Shown here in pieces: positions 8,335 through 17,603 of a stretch of DNA of 59,735 nt. This DNA comes from Candidatus Binatus sp. Lineage in GTDB: Bacteria > Desulfobacterota > Binatia > Binatales > Binataceae. Where the stretch lies: contig NZ_JAUSKL010000084.1 in the NCBI RefSeq assembly GCF_030646925.1, forward strand, positions 1-59,735, given 5' to 3'. Position numbers and translations under genes: made by a program. A model generated the notes under the pieces. It saw nothing but the letters and a program-made list of their open reading frames with translations, made no database searches and was not told where the DNA came from. Numbering within the stretch: the first letter of the stretch is position 1; every line of letters starts with the position of its first letter.

Positions 8335-9708
8335 ATGCCACGGCGCAAAGCCGATCAATCACCGAGCCTGTTCCCGCCGCGCACGCCGCTCAGCCAGCCG
8401 CTGGCGGATCGGATGCGTCCGCGCACGCTCGACGAAGTCGTTGGGCAGGAGCATCTGCTGGGTGCGGGCAAGATTCTCCGGCAGATGGTCTCGGCGCGAG
8501 TGCTGCACTCGATGATTCTGTGGGGGCCGCCAGGTACCGGCAAGACGACGCTCGCGATATTGCTGGCGGCGCAATCGGGCGCGGTATTTCGCTCCCTGCC
8601 GGCGGTGACGTCGGGAATTGCCGACTTGCGCGAGGCGGTCGAGGCGGCGCGCCACGATCTCGAGGCCGGCAAGCGCACGGTTATTTTTATCGACGAGATT
8701 CATCGCTGGAATCGCGCGCAGCAGGACGCGTTTCTGCCGCATGTCGAGAGCGGTTTGATCACGTTGATCGGTGCGACGACCGAGAATCCATCGTTCGAGG
8801 TGATCTCGGCGCTGCTCTCGCGGATGCGGCTCCTGGTGCTGCAACCGCTGACGGAAGAGAACATCGGCGCCGTCGTCGAACGTGCTTTGGCCGATACGGA
8901 GCGCGGACTCGGGCAGAGCGGGCTCAATCTTGGAATGGGCGCGCTCGATGAAATCGTGCGCAATGCGGGCGGCGATGCGCGGCGCGCGCTCGGCACGCTC
9001 GAGATAGCGGCGGAAATAGCTCTGAACGCCGGCGCGAAATCGATCACGCCGGAGCACGTGCTCGAATCGTCGCAGCAGAAAGCGCTGCTCTACGATCGCG
9101 CGGGCGAAGAGCATTACAACGTCATCTCGGCGTTCATCAAGAGCATGCGCGGCACTGATCCGGACGCGGCGGTGTATTGGATGATGCGCATGATCGAGGC
9201 GGGCGAGGAGCCGCTGTTCATCGCGCGGCGGATGGTGATCTTCGCGTCGGAAGACGTCGGCAACGCGGATCCGCGCGCGCTGCAAATCGCGCTGGCGGTG
9301 AAGGACGCGGTGGATTTCGTCGGATTGCCTGAGGGAGTGATCCCGCTCGCGCAGGGAGTCACGTATCTCGCGAGCGCGCCGAAATCGAATGCGTCGTATA
9401 TGGCGATGAAGCAGGCGGGCGAGGATGCGAGGACGCTGGGCGCGCTGCCCGTGCCGCTGCATCTGCGCAACGCGCCGACGCCGATGATGAAAGGCCTCGG
9501 TTACGGCAAGGGCTACAAGTATCCGCACGATTTCGAGGGCGCGCTGGCGTCGCAGAGTTATCTGCCCGACAAATTGAGCGGCCGAGTGTATTACGATCCG
9601 TCGGAGCGCGGTTACGAAATCAGGATTCGCGAATATCTGGCGCGGGCGCGAGAGAAGCGTGCGAATGCGCGGCGCGGCGGCGGCGGGAATCGCGGCGAAA
9701 CCGAATAG
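8335..9708 (+). CDS. rarA: Replication-associated recombination protein RarA (AAA+ ATPase)
   Basis: From the ATG at 8335 the protein has 457 residues, close to E. coli RarA. It carries DRMRPRTLDEVVGQEHLLG, Walker A GPPGTGKTTLA (about 63-73), Walker B with sensor IFIDEIHRWNRAQQDAFLPH, and sensor 1 LIGATTENPSFEV. The C-terminal tetramerisation domain (DPDAAVYWMMRMIEAGEEP, then SEDVGNADPRALQ) and the KYPHDFEG signature follow. RarA acts at stalled replication forks with SSB and the clamp-loader machinery. The frame is open upstream to 7492, but that part is only the antisense of coaW. It is divergent from coaW, sharing a 127-base promoter region. Confidence 0.95.
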   Translation: MPRRKADQSPSLFPPRTPLSQPLADRMRPRTLDEVVGQEHLLGAGKILRQMVSARVLHSMILWGPPGTGKTTLAILLAAQSGAVFRSLPAVTSGIADLREAVEAARHDLEAGKRTVIFIDEIHRWNRAQQDAFLPHVESGLITLIGATTENPSFEVISALLSRMRLLVLQPLTEENIGAVVERALADTERGLGQSGLNLGMGALDEIVRNAGGDARRALGTLEIAAEIALNAGAKSITPEHVLESSQQKALLYDRAGEEHYNVISAFIKSMRGTDPDAAVYWMMRMIEAGEEPLFIARRMVIFASEDVGNADPRALQIALAVKDAVDFVGLPEGVIPLAQGVTYLASAPKSNASYMAMKQAGEDARTLGALPVPLHLRNAPTPMMKGLGYGKGYKYPHDFEGALASQSYLPDKLSGRVYYDPSERGYEIRIREYLARAREKRANARRGGGGNRGETE

Positions 9709-9710
9709 CT

Positions 9711-9749
9711 GAAAAGCAAACCGCGAGCGACGGAGACCCGCGCTCGCGG
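9711..9749 (-). terminator. Intrinsic terminator downstream of the HU-like gene
   Basis: A 9-bp GC-rich stem CCGCGAGCG (9721-9729) pairs with CGCTCGCGG (9741-9749) around an 11-base loop. Read on the minus strand it is followed by TTTGCTTTTC, an imperfect U-tract, so it best serves the HU-like gene. It also sits just after the rarA stop and may limit read-through from that side. Confidence 0.6.
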
Positions 9750-9769
9750 CTCACTCAAAAATTGCGGGC

Positions 9770-10051
9770 TTACTTGGTGCCGAGCACGCTGTCCTTCAGC
9801 GCCTTGGCAGCGGTGAAGCGGAGCCGCGTGCGGGCCGGAATCTTGATCTCCTGGCCGGTCGCGGGATTGCGGCCCATCCGCGCCTTGGTTTTGCGCTTGC
9901 GGAAAATTCCGAGGCCGGCGAGGCGCAGGGAACCTTCCTTTTTGAGTTCGCGCACGACCAGCGCGTTGAGTTCTTCGAGGGTGGCCTTGGCCTGCTTCTT
10001 CGTGATCTCGATTTTGTCCGCGAGATACGATGCTACTTGCGACTGCGTCAT
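9770..10051 (-). CDS. HU/IHF-family DNA-binding protein
   Basis: The protein has 93 residues from the second of two tandem ATGs (10051); AAGGAGGAGG is better spaced from this one than from the ATG at 10054. The HU/IHF fold is clear: an N-terminal helical pair (SQVASYLADKIEITKKQAK), then GSLRLAGLGIFRKRKTKAR and the DNA-intercalating arm GRNPATGQEIKIPART. The arm carries the conserved Pro of HU. It would bend and compact DNA as a dimer. The N-terminus resembles histone-like HU variants found next to housekeeping genes rather than a phage type. It is monocistronic, with its own terminator. Confidence 0.9.
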   Translation of the reverse strand: MTQSQVASYLADKIEITKKQAKATLEELNALVVRELKKEGSLRLAGLGIFRKRKTKARMGRNPATGQEIKIPARTRLRFTAAKALKDSVLGTK

Positions 10052-10054
10052 CAT

Positions 10055-10396
10055 CCTCCTCCTTGGTGCTCAGAATCGAGCCATGATTTGAGCGTGAACC
10101 AGAACGGCGAGGAATTCAAGCGTCGCGCATGAGAAAATCGCATTTTTTTCTAGGGATCGCGCCGATTTCTGCACAGCACGACCAGATTCATCCACAGGGA
10201 CAGTGAGTTGGCTGTGGGCTGCACCGAAAACGCCGATGGCGCTTGGCTAAAAGCGCGCCCTTGAAGGCCGAGCTTTCGCGAGGCGCGAACGTCGCGGAGC
10301 CGAATCGGGCCGAAGGGCCGAATCGCAATTCAATTGTAGACCCCGAGTCCGGAGCGCCAGCGGAGGCGAGGGTGTGTCCCCAATTAAGTAAAGCAT
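10055..10396. other. Intergenic stretch between the HU-like gene and truA
   Basis: About 340 bases without a credible gene. It should hold the HU promoter on its left part (an AT-rich patch at 10130-10155). The phrase GGGCCGAAGGGCCGAATCGC (10307-10326) recurs in degenerate form near 371-389, so the right half may be dispersed repeat. Confidence 0.4.
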
Positions 10397-11128
10397 TTAA
10401 TAGCGGACCTCGACGAGACAAAGTCCGCCCGGAGGCGCAGGCGCGGGAGCGTCGCGGCGATTTCCTGCGAGAAGTATCGCCGCGATATCCGGCGCGGAAA
10501 GTTTGTTCTTGCCCGCTTCGACCATCGCAGCCACCATCGTGCGCACCATGTGGCGGAGAAAACTGTTGGCCTCGACGCGATACACCAGAAACACGCCGTC
10601 GCGATTCCATTCGCTGACGAACACGCTGCGAACGGTGGTTTTCGCGTCTGAGCCGAGCGTTTGAAACGCGGCGAAATCGTGCTCGCCGAGGAACACGCGG
10701 GCCGCATCGTTCATCGCGGAAAGATCGAGCGATTCGCGCACGAGCCAGCTATAGCGATAGTCGAACGCCGATTGGATGCGGCGATTCAGCACGCGGTATT
10801 CGTACACTCGCGATGTAGCGTGGCGCCGCGGATTGAAATCATCGGGGACTTCCGCGACGTCGAGCACGACGATATCCGGCGGCAGCATCGCGTTCAGCGC
10901 GCGCATCAACGTGGGCGGATCGAAATCGCGCGGCAATTTGATCGAGGCGATCTGGCCGCGTGCATGAACGCCGGCATCGGTGCGGCCGGAGCCATGCACG
11001 CGCACGCTGGCCGCAAAGATTCGTTCCAGTACGCCCTCGATTCGTCCTTGAATCGAATCGTGCTTCGCCTGCAGTTGCCAGCCGGAATAGTTGGCGCCGT
11101 CGTACTCGATCGTGAGCTTCAGCAGCAT
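10397..11128 (-). CDS. truA: tRNA pseudouridine synthase A (TruA)
   Basis: From the ATG at 11128 the enzyme has 243 residues. It starts LLKLTIEYDGANYSGWQLQ and has the catalytic motif GSGRTDAGVHARGQ with the essential Asp (about residue 53). The second half carries RRHATSRVYEYRV and NSFLRHMVRTMVAAMVEAGK. It isomerises U38-U40 of the anticodon stem-loop in the cytoplasm. An in-frame extension to 11305 lies inside the preceding gene and is not needed. The gene starts 16 bases after the usg-like gene, so the leuB-usg-truA run is probably one transcript, an arrangement resembling gammaproteobacterial asd/usg-truA regions. Confidence 0.93.
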   Translation of the reverse strand: MLLKLTIEYDGANYSGWQLQAKHDSIQGRIEGVLERIFAASVRVHGSGRTDAGVHARGQIASIKLPRDFDPPTLMRALNAMLPPDIVVLDVAEVPDDFNPRRHATSRVYEYRVLNRRIQSAFDYRYSWLVRESLDLSAMNDAARVFLGEHDFAAFQTLGSDAKTTVRSVFVSEWNRDGVFLVYRVEANSFLRHMVRTMVAAMVEAGKNKLSAPDIAAILLAGNRRDAPAPAPPGGLCLVEVRY

Positions 11129-11144
11129 CGCGCACGCGGCCAGA

Positions 11145-12119
11145 TCAGGCGAGCGCGGAGGAACCGAGCGCGAGGGTCTCGGCGATCCACAGCGCGCCCA
11201 GAGCGGCCAGCCGCGTATTGTCGAAGACGCACCAGAGGCCGAGCGCGCCCGGGCTTTCCTCGACGCTGACGACGATGGCCTCCTGGCCAACCGCGTCGAT
11301 GACACCGAGCGGTTCGCCCTCTTCCGCGATCAGCACGCCGGGCGCAATGCGGAGCAATTCGCGCGCGTCGCCGCCGTCGATCAGGGCGGGAAGGTTGATC
11401 GCGAGCGCGGAGCCGTGCAGCACGGGAACCGCGACGACCTGAAGGGCGAGCACCGGCGAGCGGTCGAGAATCGAGATCACCTGGGAGCAAATTGCGGTTG
11501 CGATCGAGCGCTCGTGCTCGCGCATAAAAACATTGAAGCCGCGCTGGATAGCGTCGTCGTCGAGATCGAGCCGCGCGCTCAAAAGATCGGTGGTTTGATC
11601 GACGGTCGCAGCGAGCATGTCACGGCCGCCGGCGCTCGCACCGAGCATCGCGGTGGCCGCGACGAATCCGGTGTGAGCTCTCAGAGCATTCAGGCAGGTC
11701 GCGAGCACGTGCGCCGCGGGATGCGGAATCGTGAAGAGGCGCGCGTCGCGCAGTTGATCGAATCGGGCGCGCGGCGTGAGTCCCGGCGCGACGATCGGCA
11801 AATTCGAAGGCGCGCGATTCGCCGAGCTGAGATCGATCAGAATCGGGCCGGGCGCGGCGCCTATGATTTCGCTCGCGGCAGCGGCGGGAATCGCGAGAAA
11901 AGCGAGATCGAAGCCGCGCAGATCTTCGGCAGCGGACAGCGGCTCGACCAACTGTTCCTCGCCGCCAGCGTCGAGCGTCTGGGCGGAACCGGCCGCGGTC
12001 GCGAAGAGTTTGAGTTCGCTGAACTGAAAGCCGCGCGCGCCGATCAGATCGATAATTTGATTCCCGACGACGCCGGTGGCGCCGACCACGGCCACTCGCG
12101 GCTCGCGAGGCAGGGGCAT
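11145..12119 (-). CDS. usg: USG-1-like aspartate-semialdehyde dehydrogenase homologue, active-site residues missing
   Basis: The ATG at 12119 overlaps the leuB stop as TGATG, giving 324 residues; an ATG at 12173 is inside leuB. The NAD(P)-binding GATGVVGNQIIDLI and the dimerisation half are those of the ASADH family. Where Asd has the Cys-containing N-C-S/T active site, this protein reads IPHPAAHVLA (131-140). Where Asd has RVPV..GHS it reads AVPVLHGSA. Both catalytic Cys and His are thus lost, as in the USG-1 paralogues encoded next to truA in gammaproteobacteria. A dehydrogenase role is unlikely. The function of USG-1 proteins is not established. Confidence 0.75.
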   Translation of the reverse strand: MPLPREPRVAVVGATGVVGNQIIDLIGARGFQFSELKLFATAAGSAQTLDAGGEEQLVEPLSAAEDLRGFDLAFLAIPAAAASEIIGAAPGPILIDLSSANRAPSNLPIVAPGLTPRARFDQLRDARLFTIPHPAAHVLATCLNALRAHTGFVAATAMLGASAGGRDMLAATVDQTTDLLSARLDLDDDAIQRGFNVFMREHERSIATAICSQVISILDRSPVLALQVVAVPVLHGSALAINLPALIDGGDARELLRIAPGVLIAEEGEPLGVIDAVGQEAIVVSVEESPGALGLWCVFDNTRLAALGALWIAETLALGSSALA

Positions 12120-13225
12120 CAGCCTTCTTCGCTCTCGAGTTTTTCCCGCACCAGCCGGCCCATCGCTTTGCATCCGATGGTTTTGGTGCCGCCGCCGCCG
12201 TGAAGGTCGCGCGTGCGATGACCGTCGCGAATGACTTGATCGACCGCCTGCGCAATGAACTCGGCCTCGGAGCGCATCCCGAGCGAATGCTCGAGGAGCA
12301 TCGCAGCCGAGAGGATCGCGGCAAGCGGATTGGCTTCGTCGCGGCCGGCGATATCGGGCGCGCTGCCGTGAATCGGTTCGTACAGGCCGACGCGGTAGCC
12401 GCCGCTGTTCAGCTCCTCGCCGAGGGAGGCCGATGGCAGCATCCCCATCGAGCCGGCCAGCACGGATGCTTCGTCGGTGAGGATGTCGCCGAACAAATTT
12501 TCGGTGACGATAACGTCGAAGTCTTTGGGGCGCCGCAGCAGATGCATCGCCATCGAATCGACGAGCTGATTTTCGAAGGCAACTTCCTTGAACTCAGCGC
12601 TCATCTCGGTGGCGATTTCACGCCACAGGCGCGACGACGAAAGCACGTTGGCTTTATCGACGGAAGTGAGTTTGTTCCGGCGCTCGCGAGCGAGTTCGAA
12701 ACCAAATCTCAGCACGCGACTTATTTCGGCTTCGGAGTAGAAGCAGGTATCGACCGCCTCGCGGCCTTCCTTGCCGACGCGCCTTTCACTCGGCTTGCCG
12801 TAGTAGATGCCGCCGGTGAGTTCGCGGATAACGACCAGATCGACGCCGGTGATCACTTCGGGCTTGAGCGGAGACGCAGCGATCAGTTCCTTGACGGTTT
12901 TGACCGGGCGGACATTGGCGAACAAGCCCAGCGCCTTCCGCAAACCGAGCAGCGCCTGCTCGGGACGTTTTTCGGCGCCGGGATTGTCCCACTTGGGACC
13001 GCCGACGGCGCCGAGCAGAATCGCGTCGCTATCTTGCGCGAGCTTCAGGACCTCGTCGGGCAGCGGAGTGCCGGTCGCGTCGAGGGCGTGGCCGCCGATG
13101 AGGCCTTCCTTGAACTCCATATCCACGGCGGATCGGCGCGCAATTATCTTGAGCACCTGAAGCGCCTCGCCGACGACTTCGGGACCGATGCCGTCACCCT
13201 TCAGCACTAAAATTTTGTAGGCCAT
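12119..13225 (-). CDS. leuB: 3-isopropylmalate dehydrogenase
   Basis: A 368-residue LeuB that oxidatively decarboxylates 3-isopropylmalate with NAD in leucine synthesis. It begins YKILVLKGDGIGPEVVGEAL and contains LLGAVGGPKWDN, the substrate-binding VIRELTGGIYYGKP, the metal-site region FGDILTDEASVLAGSMGM and the NAD loop YEPIHGSAPDIAGRDEANPL. The length is that of bacterial LeuB. Its stop codon overlaps the start of the usg-like gene (TGATG), implying translational coupling. It lies 172 bases after leuA and is presumably read from the leuA attenuator-controlled promoter or a local one. leuC and leuD are about 27 kb away. Confidence 0.95.
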   Translation of the reverse strand: MAYKILVLKGDGIGPEVVGEALQVLKIIARRSAVDMEFKEGLIGGHALDATGTPLPDEVLKLAQDSDAILLGAVGGPKWDNPGAEKRPEQALLGLRKALGLFANVRPVKTVKELIAASPLKPEVITGVDLVVIRELTGGIYYGKPSERRVGKEGREAVDTCFYSEAEISRVLRFGFELARERRNKLTSVDKANVLSSSRLWREIATEMSAEFKEVAFENQLVDSMAMHLLRRPKDFDVIVTENLFGDILTDEASVLAGSMGMLPSASLGEELNSGGYRVGLYEPIHGSAPDIAGRDEANPLAAILSAAMLLEHSLGMRSEAEFIAQAVDQVIRDGHRTRDLHGGGGTKTIGCKAMGRLVREKLESEEG

Positions 13226-13397
13226 GCTCGAGCGCAGGAAGCTTGGAGGTGAATGATCGGAAGACGTAAAATCGCAACCAACCTTCCGTCTTATCCCTCA
13301 GCCAGAAACGTGAAGTGAAAAGTTTTTCAACGTCCTTCGCGAAAATGCTTCTCCATGCACTTAGCCCATGTAACTTTCTGCGGCAAGTCCTCGCGGC

Positions 13398-14966
<1,569 letters not shown>

Positions 14967-15027
14967 CGTCATTCTCTCCTGCGTTAGTCCCGCAGCAAAC
15001 CGGCGATCCGTCGTGGGCGAAATCGGC

Positions 15028-15077
15028 AAAAAAGAAAACGCCCCGGGCGGCTTCGTCGGCCCACTGCCCGGGGCGTT
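15028..15077 (-). terminator. Rho-independent attenuator in the leuA leader
   Basis: AACGCCCCGGGC (15037-15048) pairs perfectly with GCCCGGGGCGTT (15066-15077), a 12-bp stem with a 17-base loop. On the minus strand it is followed directly by TTTTCTTTTTT. The structure lies between the leader-peptide stop (15100) and leuA (14966), exactly where a ribosome-controlled attenuator should be. It would stop transcription before leuA when leucine is plentiful. Confidence 0.88.
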
Positions 15078-15099
15078 AGTCTCAGATTAATCAGGCTTG

Positions 15100-15183
15100 T
15101 CAGACCTGTCCGGACGCGCGCCTGGCGTGGGCCCTAATAAGGGCCAGGCTAAGCAGCAGTTCCGGAAGCAGGTGTTGAAACAT
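15100..15183 (-). CDS. leuL: Leucine-rich leader peptide of the leuA attenuator
   Basis: A 27-residue frame from the ATG at 15183 to the TGA at 15102-15100 begins MFQHLLPELLLSLAL: seven of the first fifteen residues are leucine. It ends 22 bases before the terminator stem. This is the hallmark of ribosome-mediated attenuation: stalling at Leu codons when charged tRNA-Leu is scarce changes the RNA fold and lets transcription enter leuA. The Leu codons CTG CTT .. CTG CTG CTT .. CTG .. CTT overlap the ascending arm of a hairpin (CCTGGC...GCCAGG). The ATG has no Shine-Dalgarno, and the promoter places the likely transcript start only about 0-7 bases before it, so the peptide may be read from an almost leaderless mRNA. 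Confidence 0.8.
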   Translation of the reverse strand: MFQHLLPELLLSLALIRAHARRASGQV

Positions 15184-15192
15184 GGTGAATGG

Positions 15193-15222
15193 ATTCTAGG
15201 CGTCGCAGGCGCAAGCAGTCAA
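15193..15222 (-). promoter_or_regulatory. Sigma70-type promoter of the leuL-leuA transcript
   Basis: On the minus strand TTGACT (15222-15217) and TAGAAT (15198-15193) are separated by 18 bases, a good -35/-10 pair. The expected transcript start is near 15186, a few bases before the leader-peptide ATG at 15183. The promoter begins 28 bases after the stop of the small membrane gene at 15251. Confidence 0.75.
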
Positions 15223-15250
15223 GGCGGCGATAGTGGCGGGGAAGGTTGGT

Positions 15251-15511
15251 TCATCCGGACAAGCCCGGTGCCTGCTCGGGTGCCTTTCGCGAGAAATCTT
15301 CCGGCTCCGGCACCTCGAGCAATGCACGCTTGGCAGCCGCGATAATACCAATCTCGCGAATAATCTGGGCCTGTTGAGCGCGAATTCGTGGTGTGAGCAG
15401 CAGTCTCAAGGCCAACAGCGTAAGCCCTCCCACTAGCGCTCCCGCGGCACCCAGCACACCGGCGAGCATGATTTGCACAATTAGACTTGCCATTTGAGGA
15501 TATCTCGCCAA
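15251..15511 (-). CDS. Small membrane protein, single long hydrophobic segment
   Basis: The frame encodes 86 residues from a TTG with GGAG five bases upstream (an ATG at 15493 is possible). A hydrophobic stretch (MASLIVQIMLAGVLGAAGAL and onward, about 7-37) is followed by an Arg/Gln-rich helix and an acidic Pro-containing tail (LLEVPEPEDFSRKAPE). It is predicted to be an inner-membrane protein with a cytoplasmic tail. It lies 13 bases after another membrane gene (15525-15899), so the two are probably cotranscribed. The family is unknown to me; the pair sits between pssA and the leuA promoter. Confidence 0.5.
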   Translation of the reverse strand: MARYPQMASLIVQIMLAGVLGAAGALVGGLTLLALRLLLTPRIRAQQAQIIREIGIIAAAKRALLEVPEPEDFSRKAPEQAPGLSG

Positions 15512-15524
15512 TCAATCTCCATTT

Positions 15525-15899
15525 TCACATATGCGCACGGTACGCGATAGTGCCGGGAACGGCCAGCGCGAAACCGCCCAAGGTCAATGCAAGTACTGCC
15601 TTCCATGCAACTTGTGGCTGATATCTTGGTGGCAGAAGCCCAAGCAGGCAGATTGCCAGAATCAGCAGTAGTCCGACGCAAATCAACGCCGCGATTACGA
15701 CCTGATTCTGACTCTCGAAAGATGCATTGATGTTAGAGTTGGTAAAAACGCCGCCCAGCGCGCCCCACGCCAACACGTGAGAGTCCCATCCCAAATCACA
15801 GATTAAATCCTGCCAGGTACCGGGTCTGAACCGCCAATCAAGCAAACCCATGACAAGAACGAAAAGCGCCGGCACCGCAAACACCACCAGATAGATCAT
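15525..15899 (-). CDS. Four-TM hypothetical membrane protein
   Basis: About 124 residues starting at the ATG at 15899 (a GTG three codons upstream is possible; GAGG lies nine bases before the ATG). Hydrophobic segments are at about 1-18 (IYLVVFAVPALFVLVMGLLD), about 40-53, about 67-89 (VVIAALICVGLLLILAICLL) and about 99-118. The loop FTNSNINASFESQNQ is polar. There is no signal peptide and no known catalytic motif. The downstream neighbour at 15251-15511 is also a membrane protein. Its location inside an otherwise conserved ilv-psd-pss-leu cluster suggests an insertion; the function is unknown. Confidence 0.55.
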   Translation of the reverse strand: MIYLVVFAVPALFVLVMGLLDWRFRPGTWQDLICDLGWDSHVLAWGALGGVFTNSNINASFESQNQVVIAALICVGLLLILAICLLGLLPPRYQPQVAWKAVLALTLGGFALAVPGTIAYRAHM

Positions 15900-15993
15900 A
15901 CTCGCCACCCTCTAGACTTCCGGCGGGGAATATTCAAGCAGATCAGTACACTCGCAGCTAGCGAAGCTCAGTCCGACTGTGCCCGATGTTTCG

Positions 15994-16902
15994 CTATTCG
16001 TGGTCGACAGTTGGTGCGGGGAGGCTGCCGGTAGGGCGGGCGGGGCGCGGCGATGCGCCGTTGGCGGCATGCGGTTTCTCGACTGCGACGGGTCGCAGCA
16101 CAGAAACCTTGGCGCGCATCTGTTCGCCGCGCACGAGCAGGATCGGACCGGAGAGCACGTACGCCGTCGAGATAAGAAAAGCGGTGAGTTGCGGCATCGC
16201 GAACAGCATCGCCGCGAATACCACCATCGCGATTACCAACTCGACCTGCGCGCGCTTGTCGAGTTTCAGGGTTTTGAAACTCGGGTAGGGGACGCGCGAG
16301 ATCATCAGGCCAGCGAGCGCGAGCGTGATCGGCGCCATGAACGCGCATAGCGTGCGCGGCGAATCGAGTTCGAAATAGCTGTACGCGAGCGCCATCCCGG
16401 CGATCATTGCCGCGGCGCCGGGGACCGGCAATCCGGTGAAGCGATGCTTGTCGGCGGTCGCAGTTTGCACATTGAAACGCGCGAGACGTAGCGCAGCGCA
16501 AATCACAAAGAGTCCGCTGATCGCGATACCGGTCGAGCCGATCGGTTTGAGCGCCCACGAATACATCAGCATCGCGGGCGCGACGCCGAACGCGACGAGG
16601 TCGGAAAGGCTGTCGTACTCGACGCCGAAGTGGCTCGAGGTGCGGGACGCGCGCGCGACGCGTCCGTCGAGGCCGTCGCAGACGAAGGCGAGTCCGATCA
16701 ATACGGCGGCGACTTCGAAATGGCCGCTTACGGCAGAGACGATCGAATAGAAACCGGAGAGCAGGCCAATCGACGTGATGGTCGCGGGGAGCAGGAAAAC
16801 TCCGCGCCGCAAGCGGCTATCGGAACTTGGGTTCTGCTCCCGCGCGGAGTGGAGTTCCATCCGAGCGCGTTCATCGCGCGAACGCCGGGAATTGCGGCTC
16901 AT
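15994..16902 (-). CDS. pssA: CDP-diacylglycerol-serine O-phosphatidyltransferase
   Basis: A 302-residue integral membrane enzyme making phosphatidylserine. After a basic N-terminal region (about 1-33) comes the CDP-alcohol phosphotransferase signature DGLDGRVARASRTSSHFG with the following YDSLSD, matching DGxxAR(8)G(3)D(3)D, at about 90-115. Several membrane helices follow. The C-terminal 35 residues are a hydrophilic Ala/Pro-rich tail. The gene overlaps psd by four bases (ATGA), so synthesis and decarboxylation of phosphatidylserine are translationally coupled, giving phosphatidylethanolamine. Upstream are ilvC and ilvN, an arrangement typical of deltaproteobacterial genomes. Confidence 0.93.
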   Translation of the reverse strand: MSRNSRRSRDERARMELHSAREQNPSSDSRLRRGVFLLPATITSIGLLSGFYSIVSAVSGHFEVAAVLIGLAFVCDGLDGRVARASRTSSHFGVEYDSLSDLVAFGVAPAMLMYSWALKPIGSTGIAISGLFVICAALRLARFNVQTATADKHRFTGLPVPGAAAMIAGMALAYSYFELDSPRTLCAFMAPITLALAGLMISRVPYPSFKTLKLDKRAQVELVIAMVVFAAMLFAMPQLTAFLISTAYVLSGPILLVRGEQMRAKVSVLRPVAVEKPHAANGASPRPARPTGSLPAPTVDHE

Positions 16903-17597
16903 GGTTCGATTGCTCCGATGATAGTCTCGCCCGCCCGCACGCGTTGGCCCATCGTGACCATGACCCGGTATTCAGCGGGAAAGAAGTGATCGACGCGGCT
17001 GCCGAACATGATGAGTCCGATCCTTTGGGCTACCTGTATTCTATCACGCGCGCGCAACCGGCAAACTATGCGCCGGGCCAGGTAACCGGCCACCTGGAGC
17101 ATCGCGAACCTGCGGCCCAGCGGGTCGGACATCGCGATCAGATTGCGCTCGTTGTGCTCGCTGGCGTCATCGCGAAACGCGGCGCGAAATTCGCCCGAGG
17201 TGTGCTCGACCATCGTGACCACGCCGCCGACGGGAGCGCGATTTACGTGGACGTTGAGCGGCGACATGAAGACGGACACGCGATGGCATCGATCGCCCGC
17301 GCCGGCCGGGAAAGCGACCTCGGCAATGTCGGTGACTTTGCCGTCCGCGCCCGAGATCACAACGCCGTCGGTGCGGGCCGGGAAGCGGTCGGGATCGCGG
17401 AAGAACATCGCGACCGCGATCGCGATCAGCACGACGATCGCACCGATCGATTTCGCGCCGAGCGCGATCAGTATGATGCCTGCCGCGGTGACGGCGACGG
17501 ACATGATCACGCCTTCCGCGGCGATGCCGATAAGTTTCGCCGCGCGCGCGATCAATCCGCCGGCTGTTGGGCGGCCACTATCTGTCTCACCGGCCAA
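16899..17597 (-). CDS. psd: Phosphatidylserine decarboxylase proenzyme, short (archaeal/type II) form
   Basis: A 232-residue short-form decarboxylase. Two membrane helices at about 25-68 (VIMSVAVTAAGIILIALGAK) are followed by FFRDPDRFPA, typical of the family, and by the conserved NVHVNRAPVGG (about 115-125). Near the C-terminus RIGLIMFGSRVDHF carries the GS autocleavage site: the Ser becomes the pyruvoyl group. It converts phosphatidylserine to phosphatidylethanolamine in the inner membrane. It starts 6 bases after ilvC and overlaps pssA by 4 bases, so it lies in the middle of the ilvN-ilvC-psd-pssA operon. Confidence 0.93.
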   Translation of the reverse strand: MAGETDSGRPTAGGLIARAAKLIGIAAEGVIMSVAVTAAGIILIALGAKSIGAIVVLIAIAVAMFFRDPDRFPARTDGVVISGADGKVTDIAEVAFPAGAGDRCHRVSVFMSPLNVHVNRAPVGGVVTMVEHTSGEFRAAFRDDASEHNERNLIAMSDPLGRRFAMLQVAGYLARRIVCRLRARDRIQVAQRIGLIMFGSRVDHFFPAEYRVMVTMGQRVRAGETIIGAIEP

Positions 17598-17603
17598 TGG
17601 AGC

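Noticed and set aside
8359-9528. 389-codon minus-strand frame
   Set aside because: Antisense of rarA, Arg/His-rich without structure.
10180-10200. DnaA-box-like TTCATCCACA
   Set aside because: Single imperfect copy, no cluster, no dnaA or dnaN nearby, so not a replication origin.
12200-13210. 336-codon plus-strand frame
   Set aside because: It is the antisense of leuB, which has all catalytic motifs; no family resemblance in the plus frame.
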